64,000 nucleotides of DNA from Methanosaeta sp. PtaB.Bin039 (lineage in GTDB: Archaea > Halobacteriota > Methanosarcinia > Methanotrichales > Methanotrichaceae): contig MVQI01000020.1 of assembly GCA_002067795.1 (NCBI GenBank), positions 1 to 64,000 on the forward strand, written 5' to 3'. How positions within the stretch are numbered: position 1 is the stretch's first letter; each line of letters begins with the position of its first letter. Below, in pieces: positions 24,897 through 33,114 of the stretch. The translations under genes and the position numbers were made by a program. The notes under the pieces were generated by a model. That model saw only the letters and a program-made list of their open reading frames with translations, had not been told where the DNA came from and searched no databases.

Positions 24897-26636
24897 TCAA
24901 CGGCGATGAAACATCCTCTCCAGCTCCTGCCAATCAACTGCAACCATGGTTGGCCTGCCATGAGGGCAGGCTCGCGGGTTGCGGCATCTAAGCAGGTCGT
25001 CGAGCAGTCGTCGCATCTCCTCGGGATTGAGGCGGCGTCCGGACTTGATGGAGCGGCGGCAGGCCAGCATCTTGAGGAGATCGTCCTGAGAGCTTGACCT
25101 CTGGGGTTTGCCCTGGGCCAGTATGTCGAGCAAGACCTCCCTCACGCCTTCGGGTCTGTCGAGCCTCGGTGCGGTTGCTGGAACCGAGCGCACCATGAAG
25201 CTTCTGCCGCCAAATGGCACGATCTCAAACCCCACATCCTTCAGCCGGTCCAGCCATGATTCGAGAAGCATCTCCTCCCTGGCGGAGAGCTCGAGCATGA
25301 TCGGCTCCAGCAGCTCCTGAGACATGCTTCCTTCGGCAAACCGCCTTTGCAGCGACTCGTAAGCCACCCGTTCCGCAGCAGCGTGCTGGTCTATCAGGAC
25401 CAGCTCTTGCCCGTCCTCAGCAATGATATACAGGTCGAGGGCCTGACCAAGTATCCGCAGCTGCCTCGACTGTCGGCCGCCCGTCACAGGTTTTGCCGTC
25501 TTAAGAGAATCGTCGTCTGCAGCCCCCAGCCTGACCTTCACCGGCTGATCAGACTGCGACACCTCCATGGGGAGAAGCTTCTGCTGTGCAGATAGGTCCA
25601 TGCTCTCGGACTGTGGCGTTCCGGTGCGCACCGGGACTGCTGTCGGGCCCATGGCGCCCAGCGCGGCGACAACCGCGTCCTTGAGCAGCTGGCAGATGAT
25701 CTCCTCATGCAGGAAGCGCACCTCTCTCTTGGCCGGATGCACGTTAACGTCGACCTCCTCCGGGTTGACATCCAGTGATATTACGGCAATGGGTTCCCTT
25801 CCCAATGGAAGCAGAGTGCGAAAGGCTTCTCTTACGGCGCCCTGAAGGGCCTTTGAGTGTATCGGCCGCCCATTGACGTAGAGGTGTATCCAGTCGGGGC
25901 TCGCCCGGCTGCTTGATGGGCTGCAGACTACACCGCGTATCGCCAGGCCAGGGCCCTCGCCGACCACCTCATGAAACCCCCTGGCCACGTCAAGTCCGAA
26001 TGCGCTGACAAGCACCTGGTCCCAGCTCGCGGAGCGGACCGAGCGAAAGAGCGTGCGTTTGCCTGTAAACAGCTCAAAGGAGATCTCAGGGTGGATTATG
26101 GCAGCCGATGTCACCGTCTCCACGACCCGAGATAGCTCCGATGATGCCGAGCTGAGGTGCTTTCTGCGTGCTGGGACGTTTCGGAAGAGGTCTCTCACCG
26201 CCATGCTGGTTCCAGCCGGGCATCCCGCATCCTTGACAGAGGCCACCGATCCGTCAACGATACGCAGGAATGTCCCAGCTTCAGCCTGCTTTGGCTTCGT
26301 GTGGACGTCCACCTGGGCTGCCACGCTGGCTATGGCAGCCAGGGCTTCGCCCCGAAATCCAAGGGTATGTATGCGGGTCAGGTCATCTGCCCCTGATATC
26401 TTGCTTGTGGCATGGCGCGAAAAGGCCATCAGTGCGTCCTCCCGGTCCATGCCGCAGCCGTCGTCCACCACCCTGATCAGTGTCTTGCCACCGTCCTCAA
26501 CCTCTATCAGGATCCGGGACGCTCCGGCATCGATCGAGTTCTCAACAAGTTCCTTTACCGCTGAAGCCGGCCTCTCCACGACCTCGCCTGCGGCGATCTT
26601 GTTTATAGTATCCGCATCAAGCAGCCTGACCTTCAT
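24897..26636 (-). CDS. mutL: DNA mismatch repair protein MutL
   Basis: 579 residues. The GHKL ATPase domain shows ELVENSIDAGA (30-40), DDGCGM, and GFRGEALAAI (93-102); the transducer domain has PAKREVRF. The C-terminal domain contains DQHAAAERVAYE (416-427), an exact DQHA-x2-E-x4-E metal-binding endonuclease motif, plus ACRRSIKSG near 525 and CPHGRP at 557-562. It should therefore be a nicking MutL, as in organisms without MutH. It overlaps mutS by 4 bp (ATGA). Bacterial-type MutSL is scattered in archaea and usually attributed to transfer. Confidence 0.97.
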   Translation of the reverse strand: MKVRLLDADTINKIAAGEVVERPASAVKELVENSIDAGASRILIEVEDGGKTLIRVVDDGCGMDREDALMAFSRHATSKISGADDLTRIHTLGFRGEALAAIASVAAQVDVHTKPKQAEAGTFLRIVDGSVASVKDAGCPAGTSMAVRDLFRNVPARRKHLSSASSELSRVVETVTSAAIIHPEISFELFTGKRTLFRSVRSASWDQVLVSAFGLDVARGFHEVVGEGPGLAIRGVVCSPSSSRASPDWIHLYVNGRPIHSKALQGAVREAFRTLLPLGREPIAVISLDVNPEEVDVNVHPAKREVRFLHEEIICQLLKDAVVAALGAMGPTAVPVRTGTPQSESMDLSAQQKLLPMEVSQSDQPVKVRLGAADDDSLKTAKPVTGGRQSRQLRILGQALDLYIIAEDGQELVLIDQHAAAERVAYESLQRRFAEGSMSQELLEPIMLELSAREEMLLESWLDRLKDVGFEIVPFGGRSFMVRSVPATAPRLDRPEGVREVLLDILAQGKPQRSSSQDDLLKMLACRRSIKSGRRLNPEEMRRLLDDLLRCRNPRACPHGRPTMVAVDWQELERMFHRR

Positions 26637-29254
26637 CTACGGTCCTCCTTGTCGTCGGCGCTGCTGCCAAGCCTTGCCTTTAGCTGGGATAGGAAGTTCA
26701 AGGCCTGTAGAGGTGTCAACCGATCCAGCTCAAGATGCCGGATCTCCTCGATCAGCGGATGAGCCGGCGGCTGGGCCAGTCCGCCGCCCGCAGCCGGCTG
26801 GTCGAAGAATATCAGCTGGGTGTAGCGGCTGCCGCGGGCCAATCTCTCCTTCTTCTGTCCTGCCCTGACCTCTATGGCAGCTTGCTGCTCTATCTCTATT
26901 AGCACCTCCTCCGCCCTCCTGATCACCTGATCCGGTACCCCGGCCAGCCTGGCCACCTGTATCCCGTAGCTGCGGTCGGTGGCCCCGGGAACCACCCGTC
27001 GCAAGAATATGATCTCAGATCCCTGCTCCTGAACAGCCATGTTGAAGTTCACGACGCCAGGCGTGCATCCAAGCTGGGTGATCTGGTGGTAATGGGTGGC
27101 AAAGATGGTCTTGGCACCAATGCGGTTGTGAATGAACTCGGTCACGGCCCAGGCTATGGAGAGCCCGTCGAAGGTGCTTGTGCCCCGGCCTATCTCGTCG
27201 AGCAGGATCAGGCTCTTTGACGTCGCTGTTTTCAGTATATGGGCAAGTTCGCTCATCTCAACCATAAAGGTGGACTGTCCAAGCACGAGGTCGTCCCTGG
27301 CCCCAACCCTTGTGAAGATGCGGTCCACGAGGCCCAGTGAGGCATAGGCAGCCGGAACGAACGATCCCATCTGAGCCATGATCACGGTGAGGGCTATCTG
27401 CCTCATGAAGGTGGATTTTCCGGCCATGTTGGGGCCTGTTAGTATCATGAACCTGCTCTCCCGGTCCAGCCTGACGTCATTTGGAACGAAGCCGCCCCGC
27501 ATGGCACGCTCGAGCACAGGATGGCGAGAGTCCCGAAGAACGATTGCCCCCTGGTCGTTCAGATCCGGGCGGGTGAGATGGCCGTCCAGAGCGGTCTGGG
27601 CCAGTGAGAGCAGGGCGTCCAGCTCCCCCAGGGCCTGGGTCAGGCTGCGCACCTCTGCAGAACGCTCGGCAGCCGCGGCTCGCAACGAGTTGAATATCTC
27701 ATACTCAAGAGATGTGGACCGCTCCTGGGCTGAGAGCACCCTGGCCTCCATCTCCTTTAAGGCCGGCGTCACAAATCGCTCGGCGTTGGCCAGGGTTTGC
27801 TTGCGCTCGTACTCCTCCGGGACCGAGGTGAGATTTGCCCGGGTCACCTCTATGTAGTATCCGAATACGTTGTTGTATCCTATCTTAAGGGACCGGATCC
27901 CGGTTCGCTTCCGCTCCTCCACCTCAAGTCGAGAGATCCAGCCACGGCCGTCCTGGAGCAGAGCCCTCAGGTCGTCAAGCTCCTTATGGTATCCTTCGCG
28001 CACGATGCCTCCTTCCCTGGCCGAGATCGGCGGCTCGTCGTTCAGGGACCTGGATAGGAGATCTGGCAGGTCGTGCAGCCCTTGAAGATCCAGCCTCTGA
28101 GAGATCTCCCGAAGGTAACCGGACCTCGCGTCGGAGAGCGACTCTCTCAGACCGGGGACCCTGTACAGAGCTCCCCTCAATGCAGCCATGTCTCTTGGGG
28201 TTGCCACGCCCAGGGAGATCCGGCCCATTATCCTCTCAATGTCGCCAAGACCCTGCAGCCCGGATGCCAGCTCCTCCCGCATTAGAGCAGCCTCTGCCGT
28301 CTCCCAGACCGCATCAAGACGCCGATTGATTGTGTCTGGCGAGAGCGAGGGCATCTGAAGCCAGCGGGCTATCATGCGGGATCCCATGGGGGTCTGGGCG
28401 CGGTCAAGGAACTCCAGAAGGGTACCCCGGCGGGAACCGTCCCTGGTGCTCTTCAGTATCTCGAGGTTGCGCAGGGTCACCTCATCTATTATCATGAACT
28501 GGGATGCGGTGCAAAGCTGAATGGTCCTGATGTGTCCCAGCGCATCGAGGCGGGATTTGTGAAGGTAGTCCAGGACAGCTCCTGCCGCCCGAAGCGCAAG
28601 CGGCAGTCCCTCAGACCAGGAGAGGTCTTCCAGCTGATCCTTCAGAAGGCCTCGCGCCCGGTCGAGATCGAATGCCAGCTGGGGCAGCATCTGGATGTGG
28701 GCAGCCTTCCAGCCGCATGTCGCGCCCTCGGGCACCAGGCACTCTGCCGGATCGAACCTGGCCAGCTCCGATGCGGTCTGCTCCTCATCCACCTCGGTGG
28801 CCAAAAACTCCCCTGTTGAGACGTCAAGAAAAGCCAGGCCGGTCCTGCCGCCCTCCGGGCACAGGGCGCACAGATAGTTATTGGCCTTGTCCCGCAAAAG
28901 GCAGTCCTCTATGACCGTTCCCGGGGTAACAACCCGGATCACCTCCCTCTTGACCAGGCCACGGGCAGCCTTTGGGTCCTCCATCTGCTCGCAGATCGCC
29001 ACTTTATGCCCGGCGGCCACCAGCTTTCCAAGGTAAGTGTCCAGGGCATGGTAGGGAATCCCGGCCAGCGGTATCTTATTGCCCTCGTCGTCTTTCTGGC
29101 GTGATGTGAGGGTGATGTTGAGGTCTCGGGCGGCCAGCACCGCATCGTCCCCAAAGGTCTCGTAGAAGTCACCCATTCGAAAGAGGAGCAGAGCATCCGG
29201 ATTCTGCTGCTTGGCCGAAAAGTACTGGTTCATGAGGGGTGAAAGCCTGGCCAT
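26633..29254 (-). CDS. mutS: DNA mismatch repair protein MutS
   Basis: 873 residues from ATG 29254 (AGGAGAT upstream); a TTG 12 codons earlier is possible. The mismatch-binding Phe-x-Glu motif is present (GDFYETFGDDA, FYE at 30-32). Walker A GPNMAGKS lies at about 606-613, followed by the SSTFMVEM-type segment, Walker B ILLDEIGRGTS and the FATHYHQIT switch. The C-terminus has the short helix for dimer/tetramer formation. This is MutS1, the mismatch-recognition type, not MutS2, and it is co-translated with the MutL endonuclease. Confidence 0.97.
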   Translation of the reverse strand: MARLSPLMNQYFSAKQQNPDALLLFRMGDFYETFGDDAVLAARDLNITLTSRQKDDEGNKIPLAGIPYHALDTYLGKLVAAGHKVAICEQMEDPKAARGLVKREVIRVVTPGTVIEDCLLRDKANNYLCALCPEGGRTGLAFLDVSTGEFLATEVDEEQTASELARFDPAECLVPEGATCGWKAAHIQMLPQLAFDLDRARGLLKDQLEDLSWSEGLPLALRAAGAVLDYLHKSRLDALGHIRTIQLCTASQFMIIDEVTLRNLEILKSTRDGSRRGTLLEFLDRAQTPMGSRMIARWLQMPSLSPDTINRRLDAVWETAEAALMREELASGLQGLGDIERIMGRISLGVATPRDMAALRGALYRVPGLRESLSDARSGYLREISQRLDLQGLHDLPDLLSRSLNDEPPISAREGGIVREGYHKELDDLRALLQDGRGWISRLEVEERKRTGIRSLKIGYNNVFGYYIEVTRANLTSVPEEYERKQTLANAERFVTPALKEMEARVLSAQERSTSLEYEIFNSLRAAAAERSAEVRSLTQALGELDALLSLAQTALDGHLTRPDLNDQGAIVLRDSRHPVLERAMRGGFVPNDVRLDRESRFMILTGPNMAGKSTFMRQIALTVIMAQMGSFVPAAYASLGLVDRIFTRVGARDDLVLGQSTFMVEMSELAHILKTATSKSLILLDEIGRGTSTFDGLSIAWAVTEFIHNRIGAKTIFATHYHQITQLGCTPGVVNFNMAVQEQGSEIIFLRRVVPGATDRSYGIQVARLAGVPDQVIRRAEEVLIEIEQQAAIEVRAGQKKERLARGSRYTQLIFFDQPAAGGGLAQPPAHPLIEEIRHLELDRLTPLQALNFLSQLKARLGSSADDKEDRR

Positions 29255-29328
29255 CTGCTGGCATCTCCTGAAAACCAAGAGCACCTCCAAGGTTAATTAC
29301 CGCTTCGCTCAATAGCAGGCAGGCCTGC

Positions 29329-30450
29329 TCAATAGGCGAACTTCGGCTCTTGCACAAGCAGGGTGGCTGCGGTGATAATCGCTGAGATGGCAACGAAGAC
29401 CAGAAGAGCTCCTCGAAGGCCTTCTGCATCGGCAGCTGCTCCGGCCATCAGAGGACCTATCACCACACCGAACATGCGGGCGGTATTGAAAATGCCGAAG
29501 ATCTCGCCCCTTCGCTCAGAGCTGGTCACGTCTGCGACCAGGGCAGCCGCTGCTGGGGCAGCCATTCCGGAAGCGAATCCGAGCGCAGCCAGGACTGCCA
29601 TCAGGCCGATCATGCCGAATGCACTCCCAAGGAAGATGAAGGAGACGACGCAGCCGGCAGATCCGAGGACTATCATGGATTTTCGCCTCCCCTGGTCGGC
29701 AGCATTTCCGAAATGGATGTTGGTCAGGGCATTTGTCCCGGCGTAAGCCAGGTATAGCAGGCCGACCTGGGTTGTGGTCAGCCCCACCTCTCCTGCCAGC
29801 TCAGGCAGAAGGGTTATGTTGAAGCCGCCGATTATGCCAGCCAGCATCACCGCTCCGCAGCAGGCCAGGAAAGTGAAGCGAAATCCGGACTCTATAAGGG
29901 GGACCTCTTGGTGCGGCGTGATGCTGACCGCGAAAAGCGCCCTCTCCGGCTCTCTGACCCGCCATATGACTATCAGCAGGGAGGCCAGCCCAAGCGCTGT
30001 CCAGAACAGGAATGGAGCGGACAGGCCGAACAGATCGTAAAGCAGCCCTCCTGCAGCCGGGCCTACCGCCATTGCCGAGTAGAACGAGGCGTTGTACCAG
30101 CCCATGGCGCTTCCACGGCGAGCGGGGCTGACCCGATCCACTATCAGTGCCATGGCGAGCGGCCAGACAAGGGAAGCGCCGGCACCGCCAACCGCCCGGA
30201 TGGGTATCAGGACGTAAGGGTCTGCGGCGTAGAGGTAGAGAGGCGGCATCAGGGTGAAGCTCAGAAGGCCGATTATCATCAGGTTCTTTCTGCCGACCCT
30301 GTCGGAGAGGCGGCCTGCCGGGACCTGGGTGACCAGCTGAACGGCCCCGTAGACGGAGATCACTATGCCAAGAAGGGTATAGGAGGCACCCAGGTCCATG
30401 ACATATAGCGGGAATATGGGGGCAACTAGGGAGAAGCCTAAGACGGCCAC
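29329..30450 (-). CDS. Major facilitator superfamily transporter
   Basis: At least 373 residues with about 11-12 membrane segments. Motif A is clear between TM2 and TM3 (GRLSDRVGRKNLMI) and repeated in degenerate form in the second half (GNAADQGRRKSMI). The annotated GTG at 30450 would cut TM1 in half. In-frame sequence upstream (DLLPVYLSVF) continues TM1, so the true start is probably a CTG at about 30480 following GGGGGAGG, or another non-ATG codon before the upstream gene. Sequence resembles multidrug-type MFS proteins; substrate unknown. In line with mutSL on the minus strand. Confidence 0.85.
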   Translation of the reverse strand: MAVLGFSLVAPIFPLYVMDLGASYTLLGIVISVYGAVQLVTQVPAGRLSDRVGRKNLMIIGLLSFTLMPPLYLYAADPYVLIPIRAVGGAGASLVWPLAMALIVDRVSPARRGSAMGWYNASFYSAMAVGPAAGGLLYDLFGLSAPFLFWTALGLASLLIVIWRVREPERALFAVSITPHQEVPLIESGFRFTFLACCGAVMLAGIIGGFNITLLPELAGEVGLTTTQVGLLYLAYAGTNALTNIHFGNAADQGRRKSMIVLGSAGCVVSFIFLGSAFGMIGLMAVLAALGFASGMAAPAAAALVADVTSSERRGEIFGIFNTARMFGVVIGPLMAGAAADAEGLRGALLVFVAISAIITAATLLVQEPKFAY

Positions 30451-30526
30451 GAATACGGATAGATAGACGGGCAGAAGGTCCCTGACCTCCCCCTGCGGAT
30501 TGCCGGTAATGGGAGATCAGCTCGCC

Positions 30527-30760
30527 CTAGAACTTGAGTTCCATACCCAGAATCGTGCGGGTATTGGTCACTCCGGGGATCTCCCGGACAGCCAGGACTG
30601 CCAAGTTGAGGTCGGATATGTCCTGCACATCGGTAATGGCTATGAAGTCGTGCTCTCCGTAGACCGCCACCACCTCCCTGACCCCTTTGATCAAGGTCAG
30701 GGCGTCGTGTACCGATTTCTCGGATCCGGGTTCCACATTGATCATGACAAAGCCTTTCAT
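30527..30760 (-). CDS. Stand-alone Lrp/AsnC ligand-binding (RAM) domain protein
   Basis: 77-78 residues from ATG 30760 (MKGFVMINVEPGSEK); an in-frame start upstream would add a tail not found in the family. The beta-alpha-beta-beta-alpha-beta RAM pattern is complete, with VVAVYGEHDFIAITDV and IPGVTNTRTILGM typical of the effector-binding domain. It lacks a DNA-binding helix-turn-helix. Such proteins form ring assemblies and may bind amino acids. It precedes the MFS gene (77 bp) and could sense that transporter's substrate, which is inference. Confidence 0.85.
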   Translation of the reverse strand: MKGFVMINVEPGSEKSVHDALTLIKGVREVVAVYGEHDFIAITDVQDISDLNLAVLAVREIPGVTNTRTILGMELKF

Positions 30761-31074
30761 AACCCTCAACCCCATGCCTACCGAGAAGCCTTCATCCCGG
30801 GGGCCTGCAGTCATCAACTGGGCTTTATTAGGATATCTACTTTCTCGCTGCCGCCATCGCTGTCAATACGACCCCGTCGACTGGGGACTGAGCACACTTT
30901 TTCGCTCTGCTGCAACTGCCCTTCTTGCCAGATGGCGGCCATTGGCGGCGGGAATGTTTGGCAGGCGGGCTTCTCTGGGCCCCTCTAAGGGGAAAAATTG
31001 CCCATTTGTTTGCGAACTCGCTGCTTCCTCCAGGGGAATTTGCGCCTGCCGGAGATTGGCCCCTTTGCGATATA

Positions 31075-31578
31075 TCAATCCTTGATAGGCGTGGCTGTGC
31101 CACTCCCCTCCTTCAGCGCCTGGATCATGCCGATCACCGCAGCAATCTCCTCTTTGAAGCGTGGATGTGGACGCTGCTCGTAAGCCATGTGAAGCGCCTC
31201 GACCGCCTCCTCCAGCCTGCCCAGGCCCACCAGGACCGTGGCCTGGCTCTCGCGGTCGGCCGCCTCGCCGGTCTCCTCAACGACAGCATTGTAGAATACC
31301 AGCGCCTCGTCCAGCCGGCCTTCGGAGCGGAGGACAAATGCCATATTGCGCAGGGCATCGAGGTTGTGGGGATCGATGGACAGAGCTTTATCGTAGCTCT
31401 CCAGGGCATCGTCCGGCCGATCCAGACGATAGAGCGCAACTCCCCGGTTGTTCCAGGCATCTGCATACTCTGGGGCGATCGATAGCGCCTGGTCGTACAG
31501 GGATAAAGCCTCTTCAAAGCGGCCCTGCTTGACGAGATCGATTCCCCTGTGAACCATAACCCTCACTTTTGAGTCCAT
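31075..31578 (-). CDS. TPR-repeat protein
   Basis: 167 residues, nearly all tetratricopeptide repeats: GRFEEALSLYDQALSIAPEYADAWNNRG, DRPDDALESYDKALSIDPHNLDALRNMA-type units (key W/L-G-Y-A-P positions present), about four repeats. Soluble, no signal peptide. TPRs mediate protein-protein contacts; the partner is unknown. It follows the DUF3467-like gene by 9 bp, probably as one transcript. Confidence 0.88.
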   Translation of the reverse strand: MDSKVRVMVHRGIDLVKQGRFEEALSLYDQALSIAPEYADAWNNRGVALYRLDRPDDALESYDKALSIDPHNLDALRNMAFVLRSEGRLDEALVFYNAVVEETGEAADRESQATVLVGLGRLEEAVEALHMAYEQRPHPRFKEEIAAVIGMIQALKEGSGTATPIKD

Positions 31579-31587
31579 TTCCTCACC

Positions 31588-31926
31588 TCACATGTATCCC
31601 TGAAGCGGAGTAGCCTTCTCCTGCTCCGGCGGCTTTCCGGGCCTCTTGATCTCGCCGAAGAGCCGCTCGTAGTCCCTGATATGGGTGTTGAGCCACTCGG
31701 AGAGCTCCTTGGCAGCCAGAGGAGACATGATGACCTCCGACTCTATCGTCCTCTCAACCACCGATAGCTGCTTTCCGCCATCTATGAATGCCTTTGGAGA
31801 ATCGTTGTAAAAGGATATCCGGAAATCGTAGGGGCTGTGCCCTCCTATGGCCCCTATGGCATAGACCTGCCGGAACTGAGAGCTTCTGGTGATCTCGACT
31901 GAAATTTCCATGGGTAAGTCCTTCAT
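31588..31926 (-). CDS. DUF3467-like small protein
   Basis: 112 residues from ATG 31926 with GGAGGG four bases upstream. The core resembles DUF3467: a strand pattern with YAIGAIGGHSPYDFRISFYND and later ESEVIMSPLAAKELSEWLNTHIRDYE. Members are widespread small proteins of unknown function. The start is 78 bp from the divergent carA and may share its TATA element. Confidence 0.75.
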   Translation of the reverse strand: MKDLPMEISVEITRSSQFRQVYAIGAIGGHSPYDFRISFYNDSPKAFIDGGKQLSVVERTIESEVIMSPLAAKELSEWLNTHIRDYERLFGEIKRPGKPPEQEKATPLQGYM

Positions 31927-31965
31927 TTTCCCTCCTAAAAAAGCTGATGACAGGGCTTATCGAAA

Positions 31966-31974
31966 CATATTTAG
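31966..31974. promoter_or_regulatory. Shared TATA element between carA and DUF3467-like gene
   Basis: CATATTTAG on the plus strand, CTAAATATG on the minus strand. It is 31 bp from the carA ATG and 40 bp from the start of the divergent gene, so it is correctly placed for both directions. Confidence 0.45.
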
Positions 31975-32004
31975 ACCACCTCATGACTTGAAGGGCCGAT
32001 TATT

Positions 32005-33114
32005 ATGATTGGGGTGTTAGGCCTAGAGGACGGCACAAGGCTGGAAGGTCGTGGTTTTGGCTCCCCTGGGATCATATCCGGAGAGATAGTATTCACAACT
32101 ATCATGTCCGGATATGAGGAAGCCCTGACCGATCCATCCTATAACGGACAGCTACTGATGTTCACTTACCCGCTGCAGGGGAACTATGGCGTCAGCGGGG
32201 ACAACTTCCAGTCCGAGCGCATCTGGCCGAGAGCAATGGTATGCAAGGAGATCTGGGACAGCCCTCGGCACTACCGCTCCGCTATGTCAGTCGGCCGATT
32301 CCTTGAGGACCAGGGCACGCCCGGGATTTACGGCATCGACACGAGGATGCTAACAATCAAGATCCGGGAGCTTGGGGCAATGAGGGCTGCCCTGGCTGTT
32401 GGTGACGAATCCAGGGTATTGAAGGCAGATGTGGTTCAGATGGCAAGGGACCAGCCCTCGATATCCTCAATCGACCTGCTCAGCGAGGTCACATGCAAAA
32501 GGCCGTATCACATTGCAGGAACGGGCCCCAGGCTGACCATGATCGATCTGGGAATCAAGAAGCACATATTAAAGAGCCTCTCAGCCCGGGGATTCGATAT
32601 ACACGTCCTGCCAGCCCATTCCCCAATTTCCGATATCGAAGCGACCAGGCCGGATGGGCTCTTCCTCTCCAACGGCCCAGGCGATCCTGAGAGGGCGACA
32701 AAAGCCATCGAGGCGGTCAGGCACTTTGCAGGCGAGATGCCGATCTTCGGCATATGCCTGGGACATCAGATAATATCCCTGGCAATGGGTTGCCGCACGT
32801 TCAAGCTCAAGTTCGGCCATCATGGAGGAAACCAGCCGGTGAAAGACCTGGAATCCGGCATCGTGTACATAACGTCCCAGAACCACAACTTCGCCGTGGT
32901 GCCAGAGTCGGTTGAGGGGACAGGCATCGAGATCACTCAGAAGAACGCCAACGACGGAACCGTGGAAGGGATGCGCAACCGGGATCTGGATATGCTGGCA
33001 GTACAGTACCATCCGGAGGCCCATCCGGGGCCATTATGCACGGAGGATCCGTTCTTTGGAGAGGTCCTGCAGATCATGAGCAGCCGCTGCAAGGTGCCGG
33101 CCGGAGGTAGATGA
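32005..33114 (+). CDS. carA: Carbamoyl-phosphate synthase small subunit
   Basis: 369 residues. The N-terminal CPSase small domain (GIYGIDTR and similar) is followed by a class I glutamine amidotransferase domain with the catalytic triad Cys251 (ICLGHQ), His336 and Glu338 (QYHPEAHPG). It hydrolyses glutamine and passes ammonia to CarB. The carAB pair serves pyrimidine and arginine synthesis; pyrD and pyrK lie 16 kb away. The gene overlaps carB by 4 bp (ATGA). No strong ribosome binding site is visible and the TATA position suggests a nearly leaderless mRNA. Confidence 0.97.
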   Translation: MIGVLGLEDGTRLEGRGFGSPGIISGEIVFTTIMSGYEEALTDPSYNGQLLMFTYPLQGNYGVSGDNFQSERIWPRAMVCKEIWDSPRHYRSAMSVGRFLEDQGTPGIYGIDTRMLTIKIRELGAMRAALAVGDESRVLKADVVQMARDQPSISSIDLLSEVTCKRPYHIAGTGPRLTMIDLGIKKHILKSLSARGFDIHVLPAHSPISDIEATRPDGLFLSNGPGDPERATKAIEAVRHFAGEMPIFGICLGHQIISLAMGCRTFKLKFGHHGGNQPVKDLESGIVYITSQNHNFAVVPESVEGTGIEITQKNANDGTVEGMRNRDLDMLAVQYHPEAHPGPLCTEDPFFGEVLQIMSSRCKVPAGGR

